Shown here piece after piece: positions 1-7,027 of a stretch of DNA of 14,483 nt (positions within the stretch are counted from its first letter, which is position 1; each line of letters begins with the position of its first letter). Source of the DNA: Candidatus Omnitrophota bacterium (GTDB lineage: Bacteria; NPL-UPA2; BS750m-G34); contig DAOWKF010000070.1 of NCBI GenBank assembly GCA_030640045.1, forward strand, positions 1 through 14,483. The letters are read 5' to 3'. The notes under the pieces are model-generated. The model saw nothing but the letters and a program-made list of their open reading frames with translations. It was not told the DNA's origin and did no database searches. Made by a program: the position numbers and the translations under genes.

Positions 1-2
1 AT

Positions 3-320
3 CGTTTTAAACTTCCCCGTTTTAGCGAAGTGGAGCACAGGGTAGTTAAGGGTATAGACCTTTTGATTGTTGCCAGGGTCCACAACCGATACTGGATCCC
101 TCAGATTATTGAGGGGAGGGCAACTGAGAAAGACGTTGCGGAAATCCTTGAGAAATTTAAAAAACTCCATTATCGTATTTCGTGTAAACCTTTAATCTGT
201 TTGAGCGGGATTGAAACAGATGCAAAATTAGCTGCTCAGGAAGCGGACCTGGATATCTGGGAGTTAGACGATATCAATACCCTGCTCGATATGTATAATC
301 AATGTCCTCTGGTAATTTAA
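3..320 (+). CDS. C-terminal part of an unrecognised protein, cut by the left window edge
   Basis: The reading frame is open back to base 3 with no stop, so the gene probably starts outside the window. A GTG at 30 would be a possible internal start but has no ribosome binding site. The visible 105 residues have an alternating strand/helix pattern: a buried strand (DLLIVARV), a short strand ending IPQIIEG, an amphipathic helix, another strand (KPLICLSGI), and a tail with IWELDDINTLLDMY. The layout recalls the C-terminal half of PD-(D/E)XK nuclease-like or Mrr-like folds, where such a tail is common. However, the usual E-x-K signature is not clear (only IEGR is seen), so I do not assign a function. 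It ends 18 bases before the thymidylate synthase and probably belongs to the same transcript. Confidence 0.6.
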   Translation, partial: RFKLPRFSEVEHRVVKGIDLLIVARVHNRYWIPQIIEGRATEKDVAEILEKFKKLHYRISCKPLICLSGIETDAKLAAQEADLDIWELDDINTLLDMYNQCPLVI

Positions 321-338
321 CGGATAGAAGAGAATAGT

Positions 339-1157
339 ATGGATGGATATATTCCTGTTTTGACGGTTGAGGGAGACAATCTCCCGGAGGCATGGGAAAA
401 GGCGTGTTTACAGACGTGGGAAAAAGGTATAGCGATATCTACAGAATACGATCGGCCTGAAGATCCTCCAAGCCGCGATGCAACCATGATTATGGTGATT
501 AATGACCCTATGGCTGAACCCAGGATTAGCCGCGCCTTTCCGGGAGGATTGGATGACCTTGAGGTATACCGGCAGGAAGTAGTTGACGGCGTGCATGACC
601 ATTGGATTAATCCTGATGAAGGTAAATGGACTTATACCTATCATAAACGTTTATTTGCCTATGAGGTGGAGGGAAAAGTGATTGACCAGATTAGCTATAT
701 TATCCAGAAACTCTCTGACGTTCCGTATTCCAGGCGGGCGCAGGCAATTACCTGGAAACCCTGGATGGATCCTGCGACCAATGATCCACCCTGCCTTCAA
801 AGGATGTTTTTCCGTCTGGTTAAAAAAGGAGACGGGTATCTCTTAAATATGAATACCCATTGGCGTTCCAGAGACGGCTGGAAGGCGAGTTTTATGAATA
901 TTTTTGCCCTGACATCTTTGCAGGATTTGATAGCCAAAAAGATATCCGAGAAGATGGGTGTGACAGTCTCCTGCGGCCGCTATGTGGATATCTCCGATAG
1001 TTTCCATATATACGGTTCATATTACAAGGATTTTGAAAAATTTTTAAAGACCTTGAAACTTAGAAGTTTTGCTGAGAGAACCTGGACAATGGAATTTGCC
1101 GAACCGTTTTTTGAAGACGGAAGAAAGAGGCTTGGAAAGGAGAAAGAACAGGCCTGA
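339..1157 (+). CDS. thyA: thymidylate synthase, archaeal-type branch
   Basis: Predicted to methylate dUMP to dTMP in the cytoplasm using methylenetetrahydrofolate or a related C1 carrier. The 272-residue protein keeps the thymidylate synthase landmarks in order: an arginine pair at R132-R133 (phosphate binding), a nucleophile context DPPC with C152, then RSRD with R176, S177 and D179, N187 in FMNIFAL (the dUMP-selecting asparagine position), and H223/Y225 in SFHIYG. The YTYHKR segment (98-104), the DQISYII segment and the RRAQAITW segment resemble archaeal ThyA more than E. coli ThyA. The N-terminal 90 residues diverge most. The ATG at 339 is 18 bases after the upstream stop, with only a weak purine stretch (GAAGAGA) ahead of it. 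The stop overlaps the next start (TGATG). Substrate specificity (dUMP rather than dCMP) is inferred from N187. The alternative would be a pyrimidine methylase or hydroxymethylase of the same fold. Confidence 0.82.
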   Translation: MDGYIPVLTVEGDNLPEAWEKACLQTWEKGIAISTEYDRPEDPPSRDATMIMVINDPMAEPRISRAFPGGLDDLEVYRQEVVDGVHDHWINPDEGKWTYTYHKRLFAYEVEGKVIDQISYIIQKLSDVPYSRRAQAITWKPWMDPATNDPPCLQRMFFRLVKKGDGYLLNMNTHWRSRDGWKASFMNIFALTSLQDLIAKKISEKMGVTVSCGRYVDISDSFHIYGSYYKDFEKFLKTLKLRSFAERTWTMEFAEPFFEDGRKRLGKEKEQA

Positions 1158-1639
1158 TGAAAAGACAACTATGGGCTCCATGGCGAATGGAATATATCTT
1201 GCGTCCGGGTAAGGACGGTTGTTTTTTTTGTAAAAACAGCAAGGAGAGAAAAGACGCTGCTAATTTCATCCTCTACCGCAATAAGTGGAGCTTTATTATA
1301 TTAAATATCTATCCCTATTCATACGGCCATCTTATGGTGGCGCCTTTTCGGCATGCCCGTTATTTTAGTAAACTAAAGGATGAGGAACTCCTTTATTTTA
1401 TGAAGGCTGTCCAGGTCGCGGAGAGCGGGCTTAAGTCCGCCATAAAGCCGCAGGGACTAAATATAGGCATGAATATGGGGAGAGTGGCGGGGGCAGGTAT
1501 AAGAAACCATATCCATCTCCATGTCGTACCCCGATGGGAAGGTGATACAAATTTTATGCCGATTCTTTCCGAAGAAAGAGTGCTGCCCGAGAGATTGGAA
1601 GTTACGTATAAAAAGCTGAAACCCTATTTTAAGGAGTGA
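1157..1639 (+). CDS. HIT-family protein, Ap4A phosphorylase/hydrolase-like
   Basis: A 160-residue histidine-triad protein. The triad is at H118-I-H120-L-H122, with H120 the expected nucleophile that forms a nucleotidyl intermediate. GH at 57-58 in the YGHLMVAP segment is also typical. The N-terminus (LWAPWRMEYI) and the CFFC pair at C22/C25 match the branch of HIT proteins that includes the mycobacterial Ap4A phosphorylase, so turnover of dinucleoside polyphosphates or other nucleoside phosphoramidate-like substrates is likely. The exact substrate cannot be read from sequence. ATG 1157 overlaps the thymidylate synthase stop by one base, so translation is probably coupled; AAAGGAG at 1136-1142 is slightly far upstream. 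The C-terminus runs into the ribosome binding site of the next gene. Confidence 0.88.
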   Translation: MKRQLWAPWRMEYILRPGKDGCFFCKNSKERKDAANFILYRNKWSFIILNIYPYSYGHLMVAPFRHARYFSKLKDEELLYFMKAVQVAESGLKSAIKPQGLNIGMNMGRVAGAGIRNHIHLHVVPRWEGDTNFMPILSEERVLPERLEVTYKKLKPYFKE

Positions 1640-1644
1640 TGAAC

Positions 1645-2397
1645 ATGAATAAATTACAAAAGAAACTGGTTGTTTTTGTTCTTGTCTTATCCCTGGCCGT
1701 TTTCGTATCTATGTGTAAGGTGTTAAAGGTAGTTATCGGGGAGAAGGAAAAGAGTGAGGCGTTATCCCTGAAGGTTGATGACCTTACCAAAAAGGGCAAG
1801 GACATTAAAGGAAAGCTTGAAGGAAAAGAGAAAGAGCTGGCCAAGGCTAAACTCAATCTGGAAGATTTAAATTTCGAGGTAAAGGAAGAAAAAAAGAAGG
1901 CCGATTCTTTTAAAAAGAGATATGAAACTGAAAAAAAGAAGGCAGAGGATTTAAACCTTAGTCTGAATAAATTGAAACTGACCATGAAGGAAGAGAAAAA
2001 GAAGACAGGGGAATTAGCTGCCGGGGCGGAAAAATTAAAAGAGGAAAAAGTTGTTTTATCGCAAAAGCTAAAGGGAATGAAAGTCGCCCAGGAGGCACTG
2101 GAGGCATTTGTTGCAGAAAGGAAAGAGGAACCAACTGAAGAAAAAGCAGGTGCAGTAAAACCTAAGACAACTACTACTATAAGCAGCGGCAGGATAGTCA
2201 CAATTTATCCGCAGGGACTTTTAGGGATAGAACTCAAAACGAGTTCTCATGATAGGAGTTATAGCGGTAAGATTGTGAAGGGACAGAGAGAGATGATGGT
2301 ATCTAACGTTCATAGCCATATGATTATTCTTGAAGTAAGTGAAGGCGAAGACATGAGTGGTTTTAATAAAGATGATAACATTAAATATATAAGATAG
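1645..2397 (+). CDS. membrane-anchored coiled-coil protein
   Basis: No family recognised. Residues 8-23 form one hydrophobic span after a basic N-terminus (MNKLQKK), with C24 just behind it. The sequence before that cysteine (VSM) is not a proper lipobox, so a membrane anchor is more likely than a lipoprotein. Residues about 31-155 are almost all K/E/L heptads, a long parallel-type coiled coil. A T/E/P-rich linker (about 155-180) leads to a 70-residue beta-rich C-terminal domain starting at GRIVTIYPQG. The topology would place coil and C-terminal domain outside the cytoplasmic membrane. The ATG at 1645 is preferred over GTG 1636 and ATG 1639 because AAGGAG at 1631-1636 sits 8 bases before it. 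The gene is followed 8 bases later by a second membrane protein, so the pair may form an envelope structure; that is inference. Confidence 0.75.
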   Translation: MNKLQKKLVVFVLVLSLAVFVSMCKVLKVVIGEKEKSEALSLKVDDLTKKGKDIKGKLEGKEKELAKAKLNLEDLNFEVKEEKKKADSFKKRYETEKKKAEDLNLSLNKLKLTMKEEKKKTGELAAGAEKLKEEKVVLSQKLKGMKVAQEALEAFVAERKEEPTEEKAGAVKPKTTTTISSGRIVTIYPQGLLGIELKTSSHDRSYSGKIVKGQREMMVSNVHSHMIILEVSEGEDMSGFNKDDNIKYIR

Positions 2398-2405
2398 GGG
2401 GAAGC

Positions 2406-2675
2406 ATGGAAGAAAATATTCAAAAGAAACCAGAGGAACAGAAATCACCAGGGCCGGGTCTCAGGCCGGGCGGACAAGGTTTTACCACAACACCTCTTCC
2501 TAAAGTTTTCACTCCTCCGCCTACTATGGGCCCTCCGCGTGAACTCGCTAAAGAAAAGAAAGATGTAACAACATTTTTTCTTTTATTAGTCATTATATTT
2601 ACTATCCTTTCTGTATTGATTCTTGTATCTATAGGGTTGGATAGAATCCCGGATTTTTTAGTTAAATTGTTTTAA
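2406..2675 (+). CDS. small proline-rich single-span membrane protein
   Basis: An 89-residue protein of unknown function. Residues 1-52 are hydrophilic and rich in P, G, K and E (PGPGLRPGG, TPPPTMGPP), which suggests a disordered cytoplasmic or linker segment. Residues about 55-77 are one strong transmembrane helix, followed by a short tail. The ATG at 2406 follows GGGGGAAG at 2396-2403, a plausible ribosome binding site at close spacing. It lies 8 bases after the coiled-coil gene and 18 bases before the dGTPase gene, so all three should share a transcript. The pairing with the coiled-coil membrane protein is the only functional hint. Confidence 0.65.
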   Translation: MEENIQKKPEEQKSPGPGLRPGGQGFTTTPLPKVFTPPPTMGPPRELAKEKKDVTTFFLLLVIIFTILSVLILVSIGLDRIPDFLVKLF

Positions 2676-2693
2676 TATCTTCGCGCACGATTT

Positions 2694-3815
2694 ATGCTTA
2701 CCCGCCTGGATATTGAGAAGTTAGAGGAGGAGAATTTAGCTCCCTACGCAAGTAGAAGCGGAGAGAGTAAGGGAAGAATTCATTACGAGAGAGAGCATAA
2801 TTATCGTTCGCCATTTCAACGCGATAGGGACCGCATTATCCATTCCACGGCTTTTCGCCGCCTGGAATATAAGACCCAGGTATTTGTCAACCATGAAGGA
2901 GACTACTATCGCACACGCCTTACCCATACTATCGAAGTAGCACAGCTTGCCCGCTCCATCAGCCGCGCGCTTAGATTAAATGAGGATTTAAGCGAGGCCA
3001 TTGCCCTGGCTCACGACCTGGGTCATACCCCTTTTGGTCATTCAGGGGAAGATGCCATGCACAAGCTTATGAAAAAACACGGGGGCTTTGAGCATAATGC
3101 CCAGGGCCTGAGAGTCGTAGACAAACTTGAAAAAAGATACTCAAATTTTCCAGGGCTGAATCTAACGTGGGAAGTAAGAGAAGGTATTATAAAACACCAT
3201 ACTGATTATGACTGGCCTAAGATAAAGGCATTTGATCCGTCTGTCCCTCCGTCGTTAGAGGCACAGGTTGTCAACGTCGCAGATGAGATTGCATATAATA
3301 ATCACGATCTCGATGATGGTCTAACAGCAGGTCTTATTACTGAAGATGACCTGAAAAAGGTAGGGCTCTGGGACAGGGCATATAAAAGTACTGGAGAAAA
3401 ATTTGGGACAATCCGCAGGCTTATTAATACCCAGGTAACGGACATTATCGTTAATACGGAAAAGAGATTAAAAAAGATTGGACTGAAAGATAGTAATAGT
3501 GTCAGAGAGATGAAAAAAAATGTTGTGGGTTTCAGCGATGAGATGGAAAAAGAGAACAGGAGACTTAAGAGAGCGTTAAACCAATTAGTCTATCACCACT
3601 ACAGGGTCGTCAGGATGGCTAATAAGGCCAGGCGGTTTATTGAAGAGCTATTCAGGACTTATATTCGTGATCCTTCGCAACTCCCACCCGGCACACAGAA
3701 GAAGATAAAAGAGGATGATCTCTATCGGGCCATCTGTGATTATATAGCGGGTATGACTGACCGCTTTGCCGAAGAGGAATATAAGAAATTATTTATTCCG
3801 CATGAAAGAGTTTGA
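2694..3815 (+). CDS. dgt: dGTPase-like HD-domain dNTP triphosphohydrolase
   Basis: Predicted to hydrolyse dGTP and possibly other dNTPs to the deoxynucleoside and triphosphate, trimming dNTP pools. The 373-residue protein keeps the metal-binding HD set: H78 in RLTHTIEVA, H107-D108 in ALAHDLGHTPFGH (with H111 and H116), and D197 in NVADEIAYNNHD. The segments PFQRDRDRIIHSTAFRRLEY and TQVFVNHEGD are typical of the deoxyguanosinetriphosphate triphosphohydrolase-like branch that is shorter than E. coli Dgt. The ATG at 2694 fits the family N-terminus (APYASRS about 15 residues in), but no Shine-Dalgarno is visible, so it may rely on coupling. Its place in a run with a thymidylate synthase and a HIT protein suggests nucleotide-pool duties. 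Confidence 0.9.
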   Translation: MLTRLDIEKLEEENLAPYASRSGESKGRIHYEREHNYRSPFQRDRDRIIHSTAFRRLEYKTQVFVNHEGDYYRTRLTHTIEVAQLARSISRALRLNEDLSEAIALAHDLGHTPFGHSGEDAMHKLMKKHGGFEHNAQGLRVVDKLEKRYSNFPGLNLTWEVREGIIKHHTDYDWPKIKAFDPSVPPSLEAQVVNVADEIAYNNHDLDDGLTAGLITEDDLKKVGLWDRAYKSTGEKFGTIRRLINTQVTDIIVNTEKRLKKIGLKDSNSVREMKKNVVGFSDEMEKENRRLKRALNQLVYHHYRVVRMANKARRFIEELFRTYIRDPSQLPPGTQKKIKEDDLYRAICDYIAGMTDRFAEEEYKKLFIPHERV

Positions 3816-3834
3816 AAAAAAATATAAAAAAGTA

Positions 3835-3863
3835 TTGCGCGATTTATACGAATGCGATATAAT
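3835..3863 (+). promoter_or_regulatory. sigma70-like promoter for the small lysine-rich gene
   Basis: TTGCGC at 3835-3840 and a perfect TATAAT at 3858-3863 are 17 bases apart, in the 88-base gap between dgt and the small gene at 3904. The -35 keeps only the TTG core. The start point would be near 3870, giving a leader of about 34 bases that includes a strong purine ribosome binding site. Confidence 0.5.
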
Positions 3864-3903
3864 TAAAATTGGAATTAGAAAAGAAGGAAGGGGGGTGTTT
3901 TAA

Positions 3904-4038
3904 GTGGCAGAGAAGGTAGCAAAGGTTGGTATCAAGAAAGTAGCAGGTTATTTATATTTTGTCGACAAGAAAGGTGATATCTCCAGGGCTAAAATGGTCC
4001 GTGGCGGTAAGAGAAAGAAAAAAAAGAAAAAGAAATAG
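3904..4038 (+). CDS. 44-residue lysine-rich basic protein
   Basis: GTG at 3904 opens a 44-codon frame ending in TAG. A strong ribosome binding site (AAGGAAGGGGGG, 3884-3895) lies 8 bases ahead, a promoter precedes it and an intrinsic terminator follows it 14 bases after the stop, so this is a complete small transcription unit. The middle reads GYLYFVDKKGDISRAKM, which could form a small beta hairpin. The last nine residues are K or R, carried by an A8 run and an A5 run. Such a tail suggests RNA or DNA binding, but I recognise no family. The start could also be a later codon, but none has a comparable ribosome binding site. Its 3' part overlaps the outer limit of the L,D-transpeptidase frame, read in a different frame. 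Confidence 0.7.
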   Translation: MAEKVAKVGIKKVAGYLYFVDKKGDISRAKMVRGGKRKKKKKKK

Positions 4039-4720
4039 TTCTTTTTTTATAAAAAGGCCCTCTAAGCGATTAGAACGAAAAGAGGGCTTTTTTATTTTGC
4101 TCCCCCTTTTGTTTTTTTTCGGAGCAGCGATCGCTGGAGATCTGGATAAAGGGGAGATAGGTGAAAGGAATATAAGGTTTTTATTTTCTTCCGGGATATG
4201 CCCCGGTTCTTTTTTATATGCTCCCAAAAAGAACGAGACACTCTATAGTATCTCTCGAAAATTTAATATGTGCCCGGGACTTTTAAAAGAGATTAATGAT
4301 ATTAGCGAGGGGGAGAAACTCCCGAATAGGTTAAAGATAGTTTCTGCAAATTTTTCAATCGTAATAGAACGCGAGAAAAATGTATTGACTCTATATAGAG
4401 ACGGAAAATTTTTTAAAGAATATAGCGTGGCGAGCGGCCGCGATTTTTCTACGCCGCTCGGAGAATATTGGATTATGAGTAAATTAATAAACCCGCCATG
4501 GGTGTCTAACGGAAAGGTTATAGAATCTTCCGACTCTGACTATCCTTTAGGGACGCGGTGGATGGGGCTATCCGATACACGCGTAGGCATACACGGCACC
4601 AAGGACCCGCAATATATCGGACAGTATGTAAGCAGCGGATGTATACGCATGCATAACAGGGATGTTGAGGAATTGTTTAAGATTGTGCCGTTCGGGACAA
4701 AGGTTATTATTAAAGAATAA
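3959..4720 (+). CDS. L,D-transpeptidase (YkuD domain) with signal peptide and LysM-like segment; start uncertain
   Basis: Predicted periplasmic peptidoglycan cross-linking enzyme. Counting from TTG 3959, a basic stretch (18-42) leads to a hydrophobic signal core at 44-59 (FFILLPLLFFFGAAIAG). A short LysM-like stretch follows at about 86-128 (LYAPKKNETLYSIS, later LKIV), then the YkuD domain at about 131-253. That domain has IHGTKD with H212 and SSGCIRMH with catalytic C228. The start is unresolved. TTG 3959, GTG 3974 and GTG 4001 all lie inside the upstream small gene and lack a good ribosome binding site. The first internal candidate, TTG 4097, would remove the basic part of the signal peptide. 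I give the outer limit. The frame also runs through a terminator hairpin. Function is sure; the N-terminus is not. Confidence 0.85.
   Translation: MSTRKVISPGLKWSVAVRERKKRKRNSSFFIKRPSKRLERKEGFFILLPLLFFFGAAIAGDLDKGEIGERNIRFLFSSGICPGSFLYAPKKNETLYSISRKFNMCPGLLKEINDISEGEKLPNRLKIVSANFSIVIEREKNVLTLYRDGKFFKEYSVASGRDFSTPLGEYWIMSKLINPPWVSNGKVIESSDSDYPLGTRWMGLSDTRVGIHGTKDPQYIGQYVSSGCIRMHNRDVEELFKIVPFGTKVIIKE
4052..4093 (+). terminator. intrinsic terminator after the small lysine-rich gene
   Basis: GCCCTCT (4057-4063) pairs perfectly with AGAGGGC (4081-4087) around a 17-base loop. An A5 run precedes the stem and T6 (4088-4093) follows, so the stem can extend with A-U pairs. It lies 14 bases after the small gene's stop but inside the open frame of the L,D-transpeptidase, where it encodes part of the basic segment before the signal core. 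Confidence 0.8.
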
Positions 4721-4727
4721 TTTGAAA

Positions 4728-4751
4728 AACTATTAGCTGTAACTATTAGCT
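4728..4751 (+). repeat. 11-base direct repeat upstream of the pilT promoter
   Basis: AACTATTAGCT occurs at 4728-4738 and again at 4741-4751, two bases apart (13-base period). The second copy touches the first base of the -35 box. The position suits a regulator binding as a dimer on one DNA face, but no regulator is identified. Confidence 0.5.
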
Positions 4752-4779
4752 TAACATTTTATTTATATTGATGTATAAT
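4751..4779 (+). promoter_or_regulatory. sigma70-like promoter for pilT and the cobalamin genes
   Basis: TTAACA (4751-4756, five of six consensus bases) and a perfect TATAAT (4774-4779) are 17 bases apart. Transcription would start near 4786, just before AAGGAG (4788-4793), which is 6 bases before the pilT ATG. The leader is therefore too short for a riboswitch. No other promoter is evident before the cob genes, so this is likely their promoter too. Confidence 0.7.
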
Positions 4780-4799
4780 GGCCTCAAAAGGAGTAAATA

Positions 4800-5963
4800 A
4801 TGAGTGAATATAAAGGGTTTTATAAAATTGATAACTTTCATAAGATTTTGAATAAGGTAGTTGAGATAGGTGCATCGGACCTTTTCCTTATCCCGGGCAA
4901 TGTGCCTGTGATAAGGGACCAGGCTGATGGAAAGCTTTATTCTATTAAAAAATATTTTTCTAAGGATATAAATTTTCCCACTTTAAAAAAAGAAGATACA
5001 GCGTTTTTGGAAAATAAGATGCTCACCCAGCGGGGTTTTAGTTCTTCAAAGGAATTTCAGGATTTCAACTTTAGCTATGAGGCAGATGGTGCAAGATTCA
5101 GGGTAAATCTCAACCGGAATGTCAATGGCACAGGATTTGTCCTGAGGCGTATTCCTCCCAAGACCCCTACCATAGAAAGTCTAAAATTTACGCCTATGGC
5201 TGAAATGAGATTAAAATATATGGCTAAAGAGTATGACCGGGGTTTAATCCTTGTCACCGGCCCTACCGGCTGTGGTAAGAGCACAACCCTGGCATCACTT
5301 ATCCACGAGATGAAATTGATACATCATTATAATCTTGTTACTATCGAAGATCCTATTGAGTTTGTCTATAAACCAGAGGATGTTAAGGAGGATTTTCAAC
5401 TGGATAATATTATTCAGCGGGAAGTAGGCCTGGATACACCTTCTTTCTATGATGGGCTCAAGAATGCCTTGAGACAAAACCCGAATGCCATTCTTGTGGG
5501 AGAGATAAGGACAGAAGAGGTAATGGAAGAGACGCTTGCTGCTGCCAATGCAGGACATCTCCTCATGGGGACGTTACATGCCAACGATGCCAGGCAGGCA
5601 ATTGAGCAGATAGTGGAACTATTACCGTCACAGAAGCCCGAGACAGTTTATAAGAAGTTAGCCAATGTGCTTGTGGCAATCGTCTCCCAGAAGCTTTTAC
5701 CCAAAACCGATGGGACAGCCAGAATCCCTTGTTGTGAGATGTTGATCCGCACACCTTCCATTGTAGGCCTGCTCCAGGAAGGACAGATTATTGGTATAAA
5801 GGATCACTTGAGAGGTAATCCTGACCACAAAGATGAGCCTTTGAGTTATTTCGATGAACTGCGCTATTTGGCTAAAGAAGGTATTATCTCAGAAGATCTG
5901 GCCAAACGCACCTCCGGAAGCATCAAGGATATGGATTTGATTTTACGGGGGATTATGAAGTAG
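4800..5963 (+). CDS. pilT: PilT-like type IV pilus retraction ATPase
   Basis: Cytoplasmic hexameric motor ATPase of the PilT/PilU family, which would drive pilus retraction. Motifs in the 387-residue protein: Walker [10 protein letters not shown] at 154-162, Asp box TIEDPIE at 181-187, Walker [10 protein letters not shown] at 229-237, and His box [12 protein letters not shown] at 252-263. The N-terminal domain has the usual [16 protein letters not shown] opening. It differs from textbook PilT at RTEE (237-240), where RD-x-E is usual. It is also about 40 residues longer, with a less conserved C-terminus after [16 protein letters not shown]. No other pilus genes are in the window, so PilT and PilU cannot be told apart. 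ATG 4800 has AAGGAG at optimal distance. CobT starts 8 bases after the stop. Confidence 0.85.
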   Translation: MSEYKGFYKIDNFHKILNKVVEIGASDLFLIPGNVPVIRDQADGKLYSIKKYFSKDINFPTLKKEDTAFLENKMLTQRGFSSSKEFQDFNFSYEADGARFRVNLNRNVNGTGFVLRRIPPKTPTIESLKFTPMAEMRLKYMAKEYDRGLILVTGPTGCGKSTTLASLIHEMKLIHHYNLVTIEDPIEFVYKPEDVKEDFQLDNIIQREVGLDTPSFYDGLKNALRQNPNAILVGEIRTEEVMEETLAAANAGHLLMGTLHANDARQAIEQIVELLPSQKPETVYKKLANVLVAIVSQKLLPKTDGTARIPCCEMLIRTPSIVGLLQEGQIIGIKDHLRGNPDHKDEPLSYFDELRYLAKEGIISEDLAKRTSGSIKDMDLILRGIMK

Positions 5964-5971
5964 GAGAGACT

Positions 5972-7027
5972 ATGTCTAAAATTGAGAAAATTATCAATGC
6001 TATAAAATCAGTAGATCCTGTGCTTTTAGATAGAGCGCAGAAGAGATTGGATAATCTCACAAAACCCCGGGGAAGTCTTGGAAGGCTTGAAGAGGCAGCT
6101 AAGAGAATAGCTGCAATTACAGGGAAAGAAAAACCTGAGTTAAAACAAAAAGTAATATTTACCCTTGCCGGTGACCATGGCGTAGCCAGGGAGGGAGTAA
6201 GCGCCTTTCCTCAAGATGTAACGCCACAGATGGTCGAAAATTTTTTGAGAGGCGGGGCAGGTATAAATGTGTTAGCCCGTCATGTAGGCGCGAGGGTGGT
6301 GGTTGTGGATATAGGGGTTGGAGTAGATATCCCGCCGAGAGAAGGACTCCTGAACCGTAAGGTTGGTTATGGAACAAAAGATATGGTTAAAGGCCCGGCA
6401 ATGACCAGAGAAGAGGCTATAAAGGCCATAGAGACAGGTATAGATATTGTCGGAAAAGAATTTAAAAAAGGCGTGGATATAGTCGGAACAGGTGATATGG
6501 GGATAGCTAATACTACTCCCTCAAGTGCAATATGCAGTGTTATGACCGGCGCCGATGTAAAAGAGGTTACAGGCAGGGGGACCGGAATAGATGACGTAAG
6601 CCTGAAGCATAAGATAGATGTGATTAAAAAGGCAATAGATATAAATAGACCTAATAGAGATGATCCTATTGATGTCCTGGCCAAGGTAGGCGGGTTTGAG
6701 ATAGGAGGGATTGCAGGGATAATATTAGCGTGCGCGAGCAGGCGAATACCTGTTGTAATAGATGGTTTTATTTCAGGCGCCGGAGCATTAATTGCATGCG
6801 GACTTGCGCCGCAAGCAGCAGATTATATATTCTCAAGCCATGAGTCCGTGGAGGCAGGACACAAAAAGATGTTAGAGAAGATAGGCGTAAAGGCGTATCT
6901 CGACCTTAATTTACGATTAGGAGAAGGCACAGGGGCAGCCTTAGCAATGGACATTATTGAAGCCGGTGTAAAGATACACAATGAGATGGCCACCTTTGGT
7001 GAAGCCGGTGTTTCAGAGGAGAAGTGA
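5972..7027 (+). CDS. cobT: nicotinate-nucleotide:dimethylbenzimidazole phosphoribosyltransferase
   Basis: Activates the lower ligand base of cobalamin by moving phosphoribose from nicotinate mononucleotide to dimethylbenzimidazole or another base, giving alpha-ribazole phosphate. The 351 residues match the usual family length. Motifs: [11 protein letters not shown] at 31-41, LAGDHGV at 65-71, [11 protein letters not shown] at 172-182, and [11 protein letters not shown] at 315-325, in which E318 is the expected catalytic base (E317 in the Salmonella enzyme). ATG 5972 follows TAGGAGA (5961-5967), where the pilT stop lies within the ribosome binding site. The gene ends in a GTGA overlap with cobS. 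It is the first of a four-gene cobalamin string whose members share one strand with no gaps. Confidence 0.95.
   Translation: MSKIEKIINAIKSVDPVLLDRAQKRLDNLTKPRGSLGRLEEAAKRIAAITGKEKPELKQKVIFTLAGDHGVAREGVSAFPQDVTPQMVENFLRGGAGINVLARHVGARVVVVDIGVGVDIPPREGLLNRKVGYGTKDMVKGPAMTREEAIKAIETGIDIVGKEFKKGVDIVGTGDMGIANTTPSSAICSVMTGADVKEVTGRGTGIDDVSLKHKIDVIKKAIDINRPNRDDPIDVLAKVGGFEIGGIAGIILACASRRIPVVIDGFISGAGALIACGLAPQAADYIFSSHESVEAGHKKMLEKIGVKAYLDLNLRLGEGTGAALAMDIIEAGVKIHNEMATFGEAGVSEEK

Noticed and set aside
1629..2201. 190-residue open frame on the - strand
   Set aside because: It is the reverse shadow of the K/E-rich coiled-coil gene; it yields a low-complexity S/F-rich protein with no ribosome binding site.
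4721..4799. Cobalamin riboswitch upstream of the cob operon
   Set aside because: The gap is only 79 bases, is occupied by a promoter, and shows no B12-box-like sequence.
5295..5558. Open frame on the - strand inside pilT
   Set aside because: It lies opposite the Walker and His-box coding region of a clear gene and shows no protein pattern of its own.
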